Assembly: GCA_038230515.1 (NCBI GenBank)
Contig: JBBRND010000011.1
Location: 1 to 64,000, forward strand
Origin: JAPLDB01 sp038230515
Lineage (GTDB): Bacteria > Bacteroidota > Bacteroidia > AKYH767-A > 2013-40CM-41-45
Direction: 5' to 3'
Length of the DNA: 64,000 bases
The notes beneath the pieces were generated by a model, which saw only the letters and a program-made list of their open reading frames with translations, searched no databases and was not told the DNA's origin. The position numbers were made by a program, and so were the translations under genes. Numbering within the stretch: position 1 is the first letter of the stretch; each line of letters opens with the position of its first letter. Below are positions 1 to 9,757 of the stretch, in pieces.

Positions 1-132
1 ACCTCGTCCAGAAAGCCATTATTAATAAAATGAATGTAAATTTTTTCATAGCTTATTTTTTTAGAGGAGTTTGCAGTTACGAGAAACAAAAGTAAAATAT
101 TTTTAGACTTGAAAAACTTTCAAAGCAAGTTT

Positions 133-1761
133 TCAAAACCCTACGTTAACAGAAAAACTTAAGGTAGTCTGTTTACCCACAGAATAAGGCATGGAGTAAA
201 TGTTCAACGCATCTTTTATTCCCTCTACATTACTACTTACGACTGCAAGCGAAGCATACAAATCATTCACAACCTCATATTGAATTTTCAGTGTTGTACT
301 CTGCGATTGCCAATACACACTGCTAATAAAAGGTAAGCCGTGACCGTCAGCATCTTTATGCCCATCATAATCGTACTCTATTCCCTTCTGTGCTTTATTG
401 TATGATAATTCAATTGACAATCTGCTTATTGGTTTGTATCCCAATGCAAAATATCCTTCTTGAGAATTATCTCCGAGGTAATTCCCCATCCCATATCCAT
501 TAGATGCAAATGTTGTTGTCAGCACATAGTGCCTGTAAGTAATCGGATTGGTACGAGTGTATTCTGCAGTAAGAAAAATATTTTTGTGAAGAAGATTGCA
601 TACCTTCATTCCAACTTTTACACTTACGAAATTCGACTCCTCATTTTTATTGAACGCATTGTGCAAAGAAATTTCATCAATGAACCCCGCCAAATAGAGA
701 TGAACATTTTTTATATTACGGGATGATATGTTGAAAAACATTTGTGCGTTCTGTCCAAGTTCATCAGCACCTGTACTCGTTTGTGTATGATCAACCGATT
801 TGTAAAAAAATATCGGAATAAGATAAGCAAGGTTTACATTCTGATCGCTGTACACAATGGAGTTGCCTATCGAAATATCAAACCCTTTACATGGTGTAAC
901 TGTTACAAAGTTAGCCGCAAGATATTTCGGACGAAACACTTCTCTGTTTAAAGAACCATTCACGTAGTAAACTTTTGCGCTGTCAATCACATTGCTAACT
1001 AACCACCCGTGTATGTAATTAAAATCAAGCCATCGAGCAGGGTTCAAATGCAAATGCAATTGTGCAAATGAAGGCGTTCGTCCTGAAAAAATATTTGATC
1101 CGTGTTCGTTATCACCCCAAACGAAGTGATCTTTTATCGCTCCGAAACTTCCCCACTTCCAGGTGTATGTAATTCCTCCGCGCATCTCGCTATAATCACC
1201 ACCAACACTTACCCCTTTGTATTCAGCCCCCTGAGTCAAATTAAGATAATTAGTGTTGGTTAACTTTATTGATTCATAGTTATCACGTAAGCTAGCATAT
1301 ACACCAAAGTTTTTTCCAATGTAGCCGTATGCTTCTGCCCCATTCCAACGATGATAAAAACTTCCTGAATCATTGACAAAATAACTTATGCCAAGTATCG
1401 GATTAAGTGTAAACGAAAATAACGAATCGCGGAAATAAAACAGATCGTACCTGCGATTAAATTTTTTATCCGTTAACAATTCTTTGTTGTAATCCTTCAG
1501 ATAAAAATCGAGTTCTCCCTTTTGGCGTTTATTGAGTTGATCTTTTTTTACAGCTGCCTCATTCAATTTCTCTGCAATAAAAATACGGGCGAATGGTTTT
1601 ACCGCGGAATTTATTGTGACGATTTTTGCATTCGCAAGTTCATCCAAAAAATCATATACATCTATATGCGAAATGTGGAGATAAACTTCCTGTGCTGAAA
1701 TGCGAGAAGCATTCCCCGCTAATAAAAGGATGAAGGTAATCCGAAAGTAAACTGATCTCAT
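133..1761 (-). CDS. Wzi/RemB-like outer-membrane beta-barrel protein
   Basis: Predicted outer-membrane protein of about 542 residues, resembling the capsule-assembly Wzi / gliding RemB-type barrels found beside Bacteroidota polysaccharide genes. I chose the ATG at 1761 because it starts directly on a signal peptide (MRSVYFRITFILLLAG, cleavage near SAQ). The frame also opens at a TTG at 1788. After an N-terminal segment of about 100 residues the chain becomes alternating, aromatic-rich beta strands, and it ends in LSFSVNVGF with a terminal Phe typical of barrels. It lies downstream of the sugar transferase on the same strand with a 70-base gap, so it is probably the export or surface-retention partner of the polysaccharide. 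The family call rests on overall pattern and neighbours, not on a diagnostic motif. Confidence 0.65.
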   Translation of the reverse strand: MRSVYFRITFILLLAGNASRISAQEVYLHISHIDVYDFLDELANAKIVTINSAVKPFARIFIAEKLNEAAVKKDQLNKRQKGELDFYLKDYNKELLTDKKFNRRYDLFYFRDSLFSFTLNPILGISYFVNDSGSFYHRWNGAEAYGYIGKNFGVYASLRDNYESIKLTNTNYLNLTQGAEYKGVSVGGDYSEMRGGITYTWKWGSFGAIKDHFVWGDNEHGSNIFSGRTPSFAQLHLHLNPARWLDFNYIHGWLVSNVIDSAKVYYVNGSLNREVFRPKYLAANFVTVTPCKGFDISIGNSIVYSDQNVNLAYLIPIFFYKSVDHTQTSTGADELGQNAQMFFNISSRNIKNVHLYLAGFIDEISLHNAFNKNEESNFVSVKVGMKVCNLLHKNIFLTAEYTRTNPITYRHYVLTTTFASNGYGMGNYLGDNSQEGYFALGYKPISRLSIELSYNKAQKGIEYDYDGHKDADGHGLPFISSVYWQSQSTTLKIQYEVVNDLYASLAVVSSNVEGIKDALNIYSMPYSVGKQTTLSFSVNVGF

Positions 1762-1834
1762 GCGGCCGAAATTAAAGTTCAACTGCAATAATACATTTTA
1801 TCGGTGACCTGAAAAAGAAAACGTAGAAGAAAAA

Positions 1835-3001
1835 TTACGCGCTGCGAATCTTGTTGGTGAGAATATTGTAAACCGCCTTGTAAAAAAACTTAATATCAGT
1901 TGTGTATGGATGTTTTTTCTTCTCTAACAGATACACTGTTTCGGCTTCGATAAATCCACTCACGCTTTGTTTCAAAAGAGAAACGTAAGCAGGTACGCAA
2001 CCCGGCTTTTGTTTCAACCGAAGCTCTTTTATGTCTTCAGGAAACTCATTAAGGAAACGATTACTGATAGGCCGAATGCCTACTACTTTCATTTCGCCTT
2101 TTGCAACATTAATAAGTTGGGGAAGTTCATCTAACCAATATTTGCGTAAAAACTTTCCCCAAGTAGTTATTCTGAAATCATCAGCCGGCTTACCGATATC
2201 CCGGTATCCGCTTGTACGTATTATGTAATCCTGTAAATATTCAGAGTACGGATGCATTGTACGGAACTTATATACTTGAATACCTTTTCCATTTTTACCT
2301 ACTCTTCTCATTTTAAATAATGGACCGTAGGACGGTTTAAGATCGTAGCTCGGTTCTTTTACTTTTTTTACTACAAAATAAAGCGTATTATTTATTTGTT
2401 TGAGTTCAATAATATCAAAGCCACAGCTAACAAGTCGTCCAAGCGCTTCTGCTTTTGACAATACTCTGTTTCTGCCACCAGTGATGAAGAAATAAAATCC
2501 CTTCGTGGAATCAAGTTTCGGAAGAATACGTCTTAAAATAAAATCGAACACATAAAAAACAGTTGCGCAAAAAAATGGCAGTTTAGCGTAAATTTTTCTC
2601 TTGCGCTGTTCACTTGTTTCTACACAGCCAATAAATAATGAGTCAGTATGTAAATGTGAGTTTACTTCCTCGAAAAATTTATTTATGAAGCGGAAGTCAT
2701 TTGCCTTCTTAAGATTTACAACGGCACTTAAATCATTTCCTAAATGGCTTACCGTATCAACTGAGCGTGTACGAATAACTACTGTACCTTTGTCTGAAAG
2801 ATTTACGTAACTGCTTACAAAACGATGCACTTCCTTCTCCATACCGCCAATCTTATGAAGATTGGGTTTAGGATGGCGCTTTTTTCTTGCTGCGCTTTTA
2901 GGTAAACGCTGTGCATTAAAAGACGATGCCCTAACAGCGAGAACATCAATAGAACCATTTACAAACTTAGAGTAAAATAATGCCTTGTAGTTTTTTTTCA
3001 T
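1835..3001 (-). CDS. Atypical sugar transferase (phosphoglycosyl transferase domain at C-terminus)
   Basis: A 388-residue protein whose C-terminal part (about 215-388) is a bacterial sugar transferase domain. This family moves a sugar-1-phosphate to undecaprenyl phosphate to start polysaccharide repeat units. Visible motifs are RRVGKNGKG (232-240), KFRTM (245-249) and the catalytic Asp-Glu of DELPQL (291-296), followed by VVGIRPI. The usual membrane re-entrant helix with its KR..D signature directly before the domain is missing. Instead there is a roughly 215-residue N-terminal region of unknown fold with one hydrophobic stretch at about 142-162. It sits in the polysaccharide cluster, and a 419-base gap separates it from the next gene upstream. 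The domain call is firm; whether it is an active initiating enzyme is open. Confidence 0.8.
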   Translation of the reverse strand: MKKNYKALFYSKFVNGSIDVLAVRASSFNAQRLPKSAARKKRHPKPNLHKIGGMEKEVHRFVSSYVNLSDKGTVVIRTRSVDTVSHLGNDLSAVVNLKKANDFRFINKFFEEVNSHLHTDSLFIGCVETSEQRKRKIYAKLPFFCATVFYVFDFILRRILPKLDSTKGFYFFITGGRNRVLSKAEALGRLVSCGFDIIELKQINNTLYFVVKKVKEPSYDLKPSYGPLFKMRRVGKNGKGIQVYKFRTMHPYSEYLQDYIIRTSGYRDIGKPADDFRITTWGKFLRKYWLDELPQLINVAKGEMKVVGIRPISNRFLNEFPEDIKELRLKQKPGCVPAYVSLLKQSVSGFIEAETVYLLEKKKHPYTTDIKFFYKAVYNILTNKIRSA

Positions 3002-3420
3002 TCCTTATGTCCCCGTTAACTGTGAGAACGAAAATAAGATCATCCGAAAATAATTCTCAATTCTTTTTGCAAAACTGAGATATTTGTTGGCTAATCAACC
3101 AAAAAACAGGGCGGAAAATTTCACTCTCATCACAAACGCACTAGAGTGCCACTTGAACCTTGACTTTGCATCAAGGATTTGTCACTCATCTGCACGTTTC
3201 CTTAAGAGTACTATTTCATGTTGAGGGAAAAAACTTCGCAGAAAATCATCCCAAAACTCCCCGTTTTAAGTTAAGTTAACGCGACGAAATTAGAAGAATA
3301 TTTTCAACCGCCAAAATAATTTATTATTTTCTTCATAATTGCTCTGAATTCGAAATTTTGAATGATGCCTTACAAGTCACCCGCAGTAATTGATTCGAGA
3401 ATTGCGGAAAAAACAGGCGC
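3002..3420. other. Intergenic stretch with no recognised feature
   Basis: This stretch of 419 bases lies between two minus-strand genes of the polysaccharide cluster. I saw no convincing reading frame, tRNA, repeat array or terminator hairpin. It probably holds the promoter of the downstream sugar transferase gene, but no clear TANNTTTG element stands out on the minus strand. Confidence 0.5.
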
Positions 3421-4467
3421 TTACTTTCTTTGATAATTTTCAAAAAGATCAACCATAATTTTAGAAAGATCATCGCGATCATCCAACATTCTTCTTCGCT
3501 TCTCATTCCATAAATTCTTCAGCTCAGGTTGAGAAAGCAATTCTAATATTTTTGAATAAAGTTTTTCTGGGTTCTTTGCACGAATACCAAATGTAAGCCC
3601 GAACTTATGTTCGAGTTCTTCGAGGTAACCGATCTCCCCTACAAAATCATTAAAGCGAATAGATGGTGTCCCTAGCACCGCAGCCTCTGCCGCCATCGTC
3701 TGACTATCGCCAACATACATAGTTGCGAAATACAGGGCATGATGAATTTCTAGAGGGGGAATTGCAATTCGATATTTTTCAAACTGCTCTTCTAGTTTTC
3801 GTTCACTCGTAATTAAAACTTTTCCGTGAGGAGAAAGAAGTGAAATAATTTTCTCAGCAATCTCAGTCGTTATTCCTAAACGACCTGCATCGTGATGTGC
3901 AGTAAGTTTTGCAAAGCGAAGAATGAAAAAAGTTTTTCCCAGATTATATTTTTCTATTACCGATTCATCTGGAATAAAATGATTTGGATGCAAATAAGAA
4001 AGTTCGTGATAACTTTTGTGAGTGATTTTCTTATAGCTCCATTTTCCGCAGTCGCAGCAATCGGGAGCGAGTATGTGAGTAGCAAACGGATAGCCCATTT
4101 TTGCAAACAACGGAACTGCTGTTGCATCATCTTCATTTACATTGATACTTGGAATGTCCAAAAGTTTTCCTACTTGATTCAATTCTGTTGATGTACCAAT
4201 CATCAAATCAGGTTTAAATCGTTTTGCGATTTTTATAATTTCCCAATCGCGCTTAATCAATCCAAGTGCAATCTGAAATTTGCTATCTCCTCGATCGCCC
4301 CGCATGATATTCGTGTATTCCCAATTGCTATCGATTAACAATTTTTCAAGAATGTCTTTTTTCTTGATTAGCACTTTAACTTCATGTCGATCCTTTTTGA
4401 GTTGAGGAATTACATTTTTGAAAAGATGAAAATGGGCAGGATGTCCGAGATAAAATAAATAGCGCAT
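3421..4467 (-). CDS. DUF354 family protein (glycosyltransferase-like)
   Basis: A 348-residue protein of the DUF354 family, which resembles GT-B glycosyltransferases and UDP-GlcNAc 2-epimerases and is common in surface-polysaccharide clusters. The start at 4467 (MRYLFYLGHPAHFHLF) matches the family N-terminus. A longer start at 4527 would overlap the upstream stop and add unrelated residues. The GHPAHFHLFK motif lies at the extreme N-terminus and a Gly/Asp-rich nucleotide-sugar region (YVGDSQTMAAEAAVLGTPS) in the C-terminal half. It follows the six-hairpin gene by 34 bases and is probably co-transcribed with it. The exact reaction is not known for this family. Confidence 0.75.
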   Translation of the reverse strand: MRYLFYLGHPAHFHLFKNVIPQLKKDRHEVKVLIKKKDILEKLLIDSNWEYTNIMRGDRGDSKFQIALGLIKRDWEIIKIAKRFKPDLMIGTSTELNQVGKLLDIPSINVNEDDATAVPLFAKMGYPFATHILAPDCCDCGKWSYKKITHKSYHELSYLHPNHFIPDESVIEKYNLGKTFFILRFAKLTAHHDAGRLGITTEIAEKIISLLSPHGKVLITSERKLEEQFEKYRIAIPPLEIHHALYFATMYVGDSQTMAAEAAVLGTPSIRFNDFVGEIGYLEELEHKFGLTFGIRAKNPEKLYSKILELLSQPELKNLWNEKRRRMLDDRDDLSKIMVDLFENYQRK

Positions 4468-4501
4468 AACTTTTGGCAGGAAGGAATGCGAAAATAGTTT
4501 T

Positions 4502-5677
4502 TTAAAATTGATTCCCGTCTGCAACAATCAATTCAGATAATGCAAGCATCATCCATGCTTCACTCCAGCGCATAAGCGGAATTTTATTTTTGTAAAAAGG
4601 CAACAGCCGATAATAAAAACATCCGCGCTTTTCATCCTGCATATTTTCAATCGTAAAATCGGCAATGGTTTTTGCAAAAGAAAAATACTGAGGAAATAAT
4701 TTTTTCATTCTTGAAAAAGTAATGATCCCTTGCGATTGGTTATGAATCTCAACAGGATATTCTTTCGGAATTCTCCAGAGCGATTTTCCTTCATCAGTAA
4801 ATTGAGTTTTTCGATAATACTCCAATCCCCTACTAATCGCCTCAAGATATTTTTCATTTTTCGGATCGCAGTGTTTCATCACTTCATAAGTTGAATCAAT
4901 AACATACCCCTGATGAAAATCTATTTGCTTTTTTTCTTTTCCTGTATCAATGTCAATGTCGTAATTCCAATGTCCGTCATCATGCTGATGAGCTACAACA
5001 AAATCAGTGGCTCGAATTGCAAATCCTTTCAGATGTTCATCTCCAGTAATTGAATAAAGTTTAGCAAGCACCTCTGCACCCAACATGCTTGCATTGTAAC
5101 AACAATCTTTAATCACATCAGTGTATGCAAAACAAATCCCCTCCTTCGTTTCAGTTACCGATAAATCTTTCAGAACATATTTTGAAGCGCTTTTAAGCAA
5201 ATCAATTGCACGTTCATCTTTTGTTGCCTTGTAGTATTCAAAAATCCCTTTGCACACAAATGAAGTAACCACAATTGAGGGGTGAAATTTTTTCAATGTT
5301 TTCTGTGTACTCGCCCAGACAAAATTGTAGCCCCAACAATGTCCGCTATATCCCTTGGTGTAATTGGTTTGCAACCATTCGAAAATTTCTTTCATCCGTT
5401 GCAGGTATTCGTCTTTCGCATCTGCTTTATACAGCAAAGAATAACCGTGAAGAAATAATCCCATCGCTTTCGGATTGATTTCTTTTTTAATTCCAAGCAG
5501 CGGACGAATGTTTATCGGATTTCTTTTCTGAAGTTGAATGGCAATCACTCTGCTCCACTTCCCGAAAATTCCAAACGGCAAAAATGAATTGAGCGTATCG
5601 TAGGGATCGTACCCTCGATATTCTTCGCGCTCGATGTAATTTTTTAATTTGAAAAGAGAGTCAGTGTATTTGCCCAT
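4502..5677 (-). CDS. Six-hairpin (alpha/alpha-toroid) glycosidase-like protein
   Basis: A 391-residue predicted cytosolic protein with repeated helical pairs and aromatic motifs (GYSGHCWGYNFVW, HQHDDGHWNYD, DFHQGYVIDS), as in six-hairpin glycosidase folds. No signal peptide is visible. Relatives sit in polysaccharide biosynthesis loci next to DUF354 and two-domain oxidoreductase genes, as here, and have been given misleading names such as aminolevulinate dehydratase. A role in processing a nucleotide- or lipid-linked sugar intermediate is inferred from context only. It is 31 bases downstream of the oxidoreductase gene, consistent with one operon. Confidence 0.6.
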   Translation of the reverse strand: MGKYTDSLFKLKNYIEREEYRGYDPYDTLNSFLPFGIFGKWSRVIAIQLQKRNPINIRPLLGIKKEINPKAMGLFLHGYSLLYKADAKDEYLQRMKEIFEWLQTNYTKGYSGHCWGYNFVWASTQKTLKKFHPSIVVTSFVCKGIFEYYKATKDERAIDLLKSASKYVLKDLSVTETKEGICFAYTDVIKDCCYNASMLGAEVLAKLYSITGDEHLKGFAIRATDFVVAHQHDDGHWNYDIDIDTGKEKKQIDFHQGYVIDSTYEVMKHCDPKNEKYLEAISRGLEYYRKTQFTDEGKSLWRIPKEYPVEIHNQSQGIITFSRMKKLFPQYFSFAKTIADFTIENMQDEKRGCFYYRLLPFYKNKIPLMRWSEAWMMLALSELIVADGNQF

Positions 5678-5708
5678 GAGAAAAATTCGCCACTGATAAC
5701 ACCAATGA

Positions 5709-7832
5709 TCACAGATGAATTACTTCACCTCCCCTTGCGATGGATTCAAGAATTTTAAAAGTTGCAAGAGTAGAAGTATATATTTCATCGAAAGAAATTG
5801 GGGAACTCCTTCCGTTCTTTACTGCATTCATAAAGTCAGCAACTTCCGCTTTGTGCCCTTTATCCTGTGTGCCTTTATTTTCTTTCGTTGATTTACCGTA
5901 AACAGTCAGCGATTTGAAATCGTTTAACACACTTACGACTCCGCCTGAAAACACTTCAAGATATTCTTTCGGAATATATTTATTCCCGTTGCTGAAATAA
6001 GAAATGTTGGCAATGCTTCCGTTTGCAAACTGTAAACCGATTGCAACCGTATCTCCAAGATCACGCGGATCATTCATTGACTTAGCAGAAACAGAGGTGA
6101 TGGCGGCACCTGCGATGTACATACACAAATCAACGAAGTGACATGCTTCACCGATTATTCTTCCTCCGCCCACATTTTTATCGTGCACCCAATGCTCAGG
6201 TGGAACAATGCCCGCATTTATACGGTAGTTGATTGCTTTCGGAGTTGCATCGCTCAACATTTTTCTCATCTGTTGAATAAACGGAGCGAATCTTCTGTTA
6301 AATCCAACCATCACACTCACTGAAGATTTTGAATAAATATTTTTTATTTCCTCAAGTTCATTTTCAGTCATGCACAATGGTTTCTCCACGAAAACATTTT
6401 TTCCTGCTTTCATTGCTTCCATGACATATTCAGCGTGTGTGTTGTGACGCGTTGCAATGAAAACGGTGGAAATGGTTGCGTCAGAAAAAATTTCTGATGC
6501 ATTGCCTGTGCAGTAACTGAATCCATATTTATCGGCAATGTTGCGTGAGTTGTTTGAACGTGAAGTGGCAACCCCAACAAACTTCGCATGGTCTTTCAAT
6601 GCAGGAATTAAAAAATTTTGTCCGAAGGAGCCAGCACCGATCAAACCAACATTTTGATTCGATGCAGAAATTTTTTTCTCAGAAACAGAAACCCGTTTTG
6701 AAAGTTCTTTCTTCACATCATATTTCAAAAGAATTCCTGAAAACGATTCGCTGCGATCAAGAATCATTTGATATGCATCGGGGGCTTTTTGAAAATCAAA
6801 AATGTGCGATGTCAATCCATCTGCATTTACTTTTTTCTCACTGAGTAATTCTACAAACGATTGCATGTTTCGATTCTCCGTCCAACGCACGTACTCATAC
6901 GGATAATCAATCCCGCCTTCTTCGTATTCTGCATCATAACGACCCGGCCCGTACGAGCAGGACATTCGCAATTCCAATTCTTTGTTGTAATAATTTTTTC
7001 GACTGAAACCGGTAGGTACCGCTCCGACAACAACCACTTTTGCTTTTCTTCTTGTAATTGCTCCTGCCAATTCGATCGGGTCATTTGAAGAAGTTCCGGC
7101 AGTAATGATGACTGCATCACAACCATATCCATTCGTAAGAGTAGAAATTATTTGCTCAATGTCTTCACGCGAGCGCTCGTAACAATTTGTCAAACCGTTT
7201 ATAATTGCTGTTGTGACTTGTCTTCCCTCAAGATCAACTCCGATGGATTTAATTCCACCTGCATTTAATATCTGCATCGTAAGTTGACCGACTAACCCTA
7301 AACCGATGACCACGCAATTTTCTCCGATGCGAAGATCTGCCTGGCGAACTCCTTGCATTGCAATGGAACCTAGCGTGGTGAAAGATGCATGCTCAAACGA
7401 AACATCATCGGGTATTTTCACGCAAAGATTTTTTGGCAACGCAATTACCTCAGCATGATTTGCTGAAGAACCTCCGCAAGCAACACGATCACCAACTTTA
7501 AATTCTGTAACATCAGAAGCAACAGCGATCACTTGTCCTGAACAACTGTAACCAAGTGCAGAGGGTGCATCAAGACGGTTCATCACCATTCGATATGTAT
7601 CCTTAATTCCGAATGTACGTGCTGTATCAATTACTTTTTTCACTTCGTCTTTTCTCGCACGCGCTTTTCCGATCATACTCAGGCGCGCGTCTTTTACTGA
7701 CTTTCCTTCAGTACCTGCACTAATCAACGAAAAATAATTCCGCACCATCACCATTCCCGCTGACAATGCAGGATACGGCACTTCGAGAATTTTCATCCCT
7801 CCACTTTTTAGATTCTGAGTTAGTTGCTCCAA
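5709..7832 (-). CDS. Two-domain oxidoreductase: zinc-type dehydrogenase fused to Gfo/Idh/MocA
   Basis: A 707-residue fusion. Residues about 1-370 form a medium-chain alcohol-dehydrogenase-like domain with a Rossmann motif (VIGLGLVGQLTMQIL). Residues about 390-707 form a Gfo/Idh/MocA domain with its own Rossmann motif (VGLIGAGSFGQNFL) and the EKP signature (VFVEKPLCM). Such fusions are recurrent in Bacteroidota and Proteobacteria polysaccharide loci, where they probably oxidise or epimerise a sugar bound to a nucleotide or lipid. The start is a TTG at 7832. I kept it because MEQLTQNLKSGG matches the usual N-terminus of the family, while the first ATG lies 12 residues inside. The gene lies directly downstream of the asnB-like gene. 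Confidence 0.8.
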   Translation of the reverse strand: MEQLTQNLKSGGMKILEVPYPALSAGMVMVRNYFSLISAGTEGKSVKDARLSMIGKARARKDEVKKVIDTARTFGIKDTYRMVMNRLDAPSALGYSCSGQVIAVASDVTEFKVGDRVACGGSSANHAEVIALPKNLCVKIPDDVSFEHASFTTLGSIAMQGVRQADLRIGENCVVIGLGLVGQLTMQILNAGGIKSIGVDLEGRQVTTAIINGLTNCYERSREDIEQIISTLTNGYGCDAVIITAGTSSNDPIELAGAITRRKAKVVVVGAVPTGFSRKNYYNKELELRMSCSYGPGRYDAEYEEGGIDYPYEYVRWTENRNMQSFVELLSEKKVNADGLTSHIFDFQKAPDAYQMILDRSESFSGILLKYDVKKELSKRVSVSEKKISASNQNVGLIGAGSFGQNFLIPALKDHAKFVGVATSRSNNSRNIADKYGFSYCTGNASEIFSDATISTVFIATRHNTHAEYVMEAMKAGKNVFVEKPLCMTENELEEIKNIYSKSSVSVMVGFNRRFAPFIQQMRKMLSDATPKAINYRINAGIVPPEHWVHDKNVGGGRIIGEACHFVDLCMYIAGAAITSVSAKSMNDPRDLGDTVAIGLQFANGSIANISYFSNGNKYIPKEYLEVFSGGVVSVLNDFKSLTVYGKSTKENKGTQDKGHKAEVADFMNAVKNGRSSPISFDEIYTSTLATFKILESIARGGEVIHL

Positions 7833-7882
7833 ATTGAATTTGCTGTCGGTAAAACTATTTTTTAAAAAAATGTCAACTCATT

Positions 7883-9754
7883 TTATTTATTGACAAACAT
7901 TTTATACCATTCCTGATAAGATATGAGCGCATAAATAAGTGCTGAATTATCTACCTTGCCTACTAGGTGGTTTGAGATTGCGTTCTCAATATCCGTTCTC
8001 TTAAAATACGAAAACGAAGAAAAAAAGTTCATATCGAGTAACTGGCTCACGTTTGATTGCTTACTGAAGATGCTTCTCAACGGCATGCCGAATCCGGCTT
8101 TGCGTCTATGAAGCACATAATCAGGGAGTCGCTTAGTAAATGCATCTTTGAGAATATGTTTTGTTTTTGCCGGTGACGGGAGTTTGAATTTTCGGGGCAA
8201 GCTATATGCAAATTCAATTACTTCCTTATCGAGAAACGGAACACGGCTTTCCACAGAGTTTGCCATACTCATTCTATCAATGTAATGAAGATTTTTCACA
8301 AGAAAATTATCAAACTCAAACTTAGTAATATTGTCGAAAACATCAGCATCATTTTCAAAGTAACTTTCAAAAAGAATTTGTAATGCATCACCATTGCTGG
8401 TACACATGTTCACTGCATCTTCTACATTACCTATAATGTTAAAAAAACCGTACCGCTTTCTTCCGTGATGATAGTAACTTCCGAGTTTATACAAATATCT
8501 TCTGTATGCCTTAAACGAACCTTTGCCTTGTTTGAGTGAAGCAAAAAATTTATTCAACCCAGCAGATATTGGTCTTGGAAAATAATCCATCATCTCGGAG
8601 ATAAGTGATATTTGATGTCCAGGATATCCGAACAATAATTCATCTGCACCCATTCCAGACAACATCACGCGCGATTTTTTTCCCGCCTGCCGTGTAATCA
8701 GGTAGGATGGAATTTGTGAGCCATCTGCAATTAAATCATCGGAGTAGTGAATCGTCTTCCGAATTATTTCCGTAGTAGTTTCATTGCTGCCAATATCAAC
8801 AGGAGAAAGATTGAGGTTCCATGCCTGCGCTAATTTGTTTGCGTAAAAAAAATCAGATGTCGTTCCTTCTTTTTTTAGATCATCTTCGTTCTTACGAGCG
8901 GAATAATGAATAATTTCTTTGTTATCTTTTATGAAGTAAGCAATAATGGAAGAGTCAACGCCCCCTGAAAAAAAAGTTCCTATAGGAACATCAGCCATCA
9001 ACTGCATATTTACCGATTGATCAAGTTTCTCGAAAAGAAATTCCTTGGCTTCATTATAGGAGATTCCTTCAAACTGTTTATCTTTTTTTAATTTCCAGAA
9101 TTCATTAATAGAAAAAAAATTTTCGTCAAGATGATATTCCAGATAGTGTCCGGGAGGAATTCTTTTTATTCCAGAAAATAATGTTTCATTTCCAGGAACA
9201 TATTTGAATACAAAATAGTTTTGTAATTGATCTTGATTTAAACCAGGAATAACTCCTGCTGCAAGAATTGATTTTATTTCTGACGCAAATACAAAAGATG
9301 AAGAATCAGAATAATAATAAAGCGGTTTAATGCCAACATGATCTCTGATTAGAAAAAACTTTCGCGCGGGTTTGTTGTAAATTGCAATTGCATAGTCGCC
9401 TCTAAGGAGTTTCACAAATTCAATTCCGAGCTTCTCATAGAGGTACAAAAGCACTTCTGTATCCGTTGAAGAACGAAATTTGCATTCCTTCAAGTACTGC
9501 TGTTTCAGCTTTTGAAAGTTGTAAATCTCACCATTAAAGATAATAGTAATCAGTCCATCCAATGTTTGCATTGGCTGACTGCCGCTTTCTGAAAGATCAA
9601 TGATGCTTAATCTCTGATGTCCGAAAAATAATTTCCTTCCACCAATTACTTCTTCAAAATATCCGCTGCTGTCAGGTCCGCGATGAAGAATGGCTTTCAT
9701 CATCGCATGACCATTCGTTTCTTTTTCTGAAAAATATCCGGCTATCCCACACAT
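7883..9754 (-). CDS. asnB: Asparagine synthase-like glutamine amidotransferase
   Basis: A 623-residue class II glutamine amidotransferase fused to an ATP-dependent amidating domain. Cys2 after the initiator Met (MCGIAGYF) is the N-terminal nucleophile that releases ammonia from glutamine. The PPi-loop SGGVDSS is at 263-269. Length and both domains fit AsnB. In this position, between a GT4 gene and sugar dehydrogenases, it may amidate a uronic acid of the polysaccharide rather than make asparagine, which is known for polysaccharide-locus paralogues. It is separated from the GT4 gene upstream by only 3 bases, so translation is probably coupled. Confidence 0.88.
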   Translation of the reverse strand: MCGIAGYFSEKETNGHAMMKAILHRGPDSSGYFEEVIGGRKLFFGHQRLSIIDLSESGSQPMQTLDGLITIIFNGEIYNFQKLKQQYLKECKFRSSTDTEVLLYLYEKLGIEFVKLLRGDYAIAIYNKPARKFFLIRDHVGIKPLYYYSDSSSFVFASEIKSILAAGVIPGLNQDQLQNYFVFKYVPGNETLFSGIKRIPPGHYLEYHLDENFFSINEFWKLKKDKQFEGISYNEAKEFLFEKLDQSVNMQLMADVPIGTFFSGGVDSSIIAYFIKDNKEIIHYSARKNEDDLKKEGTTSDFFYANKLAQAWNLNLSPVDIGSNETTTEIIRKTIHYSDDLIADGSQIPSYLITRQAGKKSRVMLSGMGADELLFGYPGHQISLISEMMDYFPRPISAGLNKFFASLKQGKGSFKAYRRYLYKLGSYYHHGRKRYGFFNIIGNVEDAVNMCTSNGDALQILFESYFENDADVFDNITKFEFDNFLVKNLHYIDRMSMANSVESRVPFLDKEVIEFAYSLPRKFKLPSPAKTKHILKDAFTKRLPDYVLHRRKAGFGMPLRSIFSKQSNVSQLLDMNFFSSFSYFKRTDIENAISNHLVGKVDNSALIYALISYQEWYKMFVNK

Positions 9755-9757
9755 AAT

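Noticed and set aside
3100..3260. Possible weak 21-bp periodicity in the first large intergenic gap
   Set aside because: Cutting the sequence at 21 bases gave no consistent columns; short CATC-like words recur at irregular distances.
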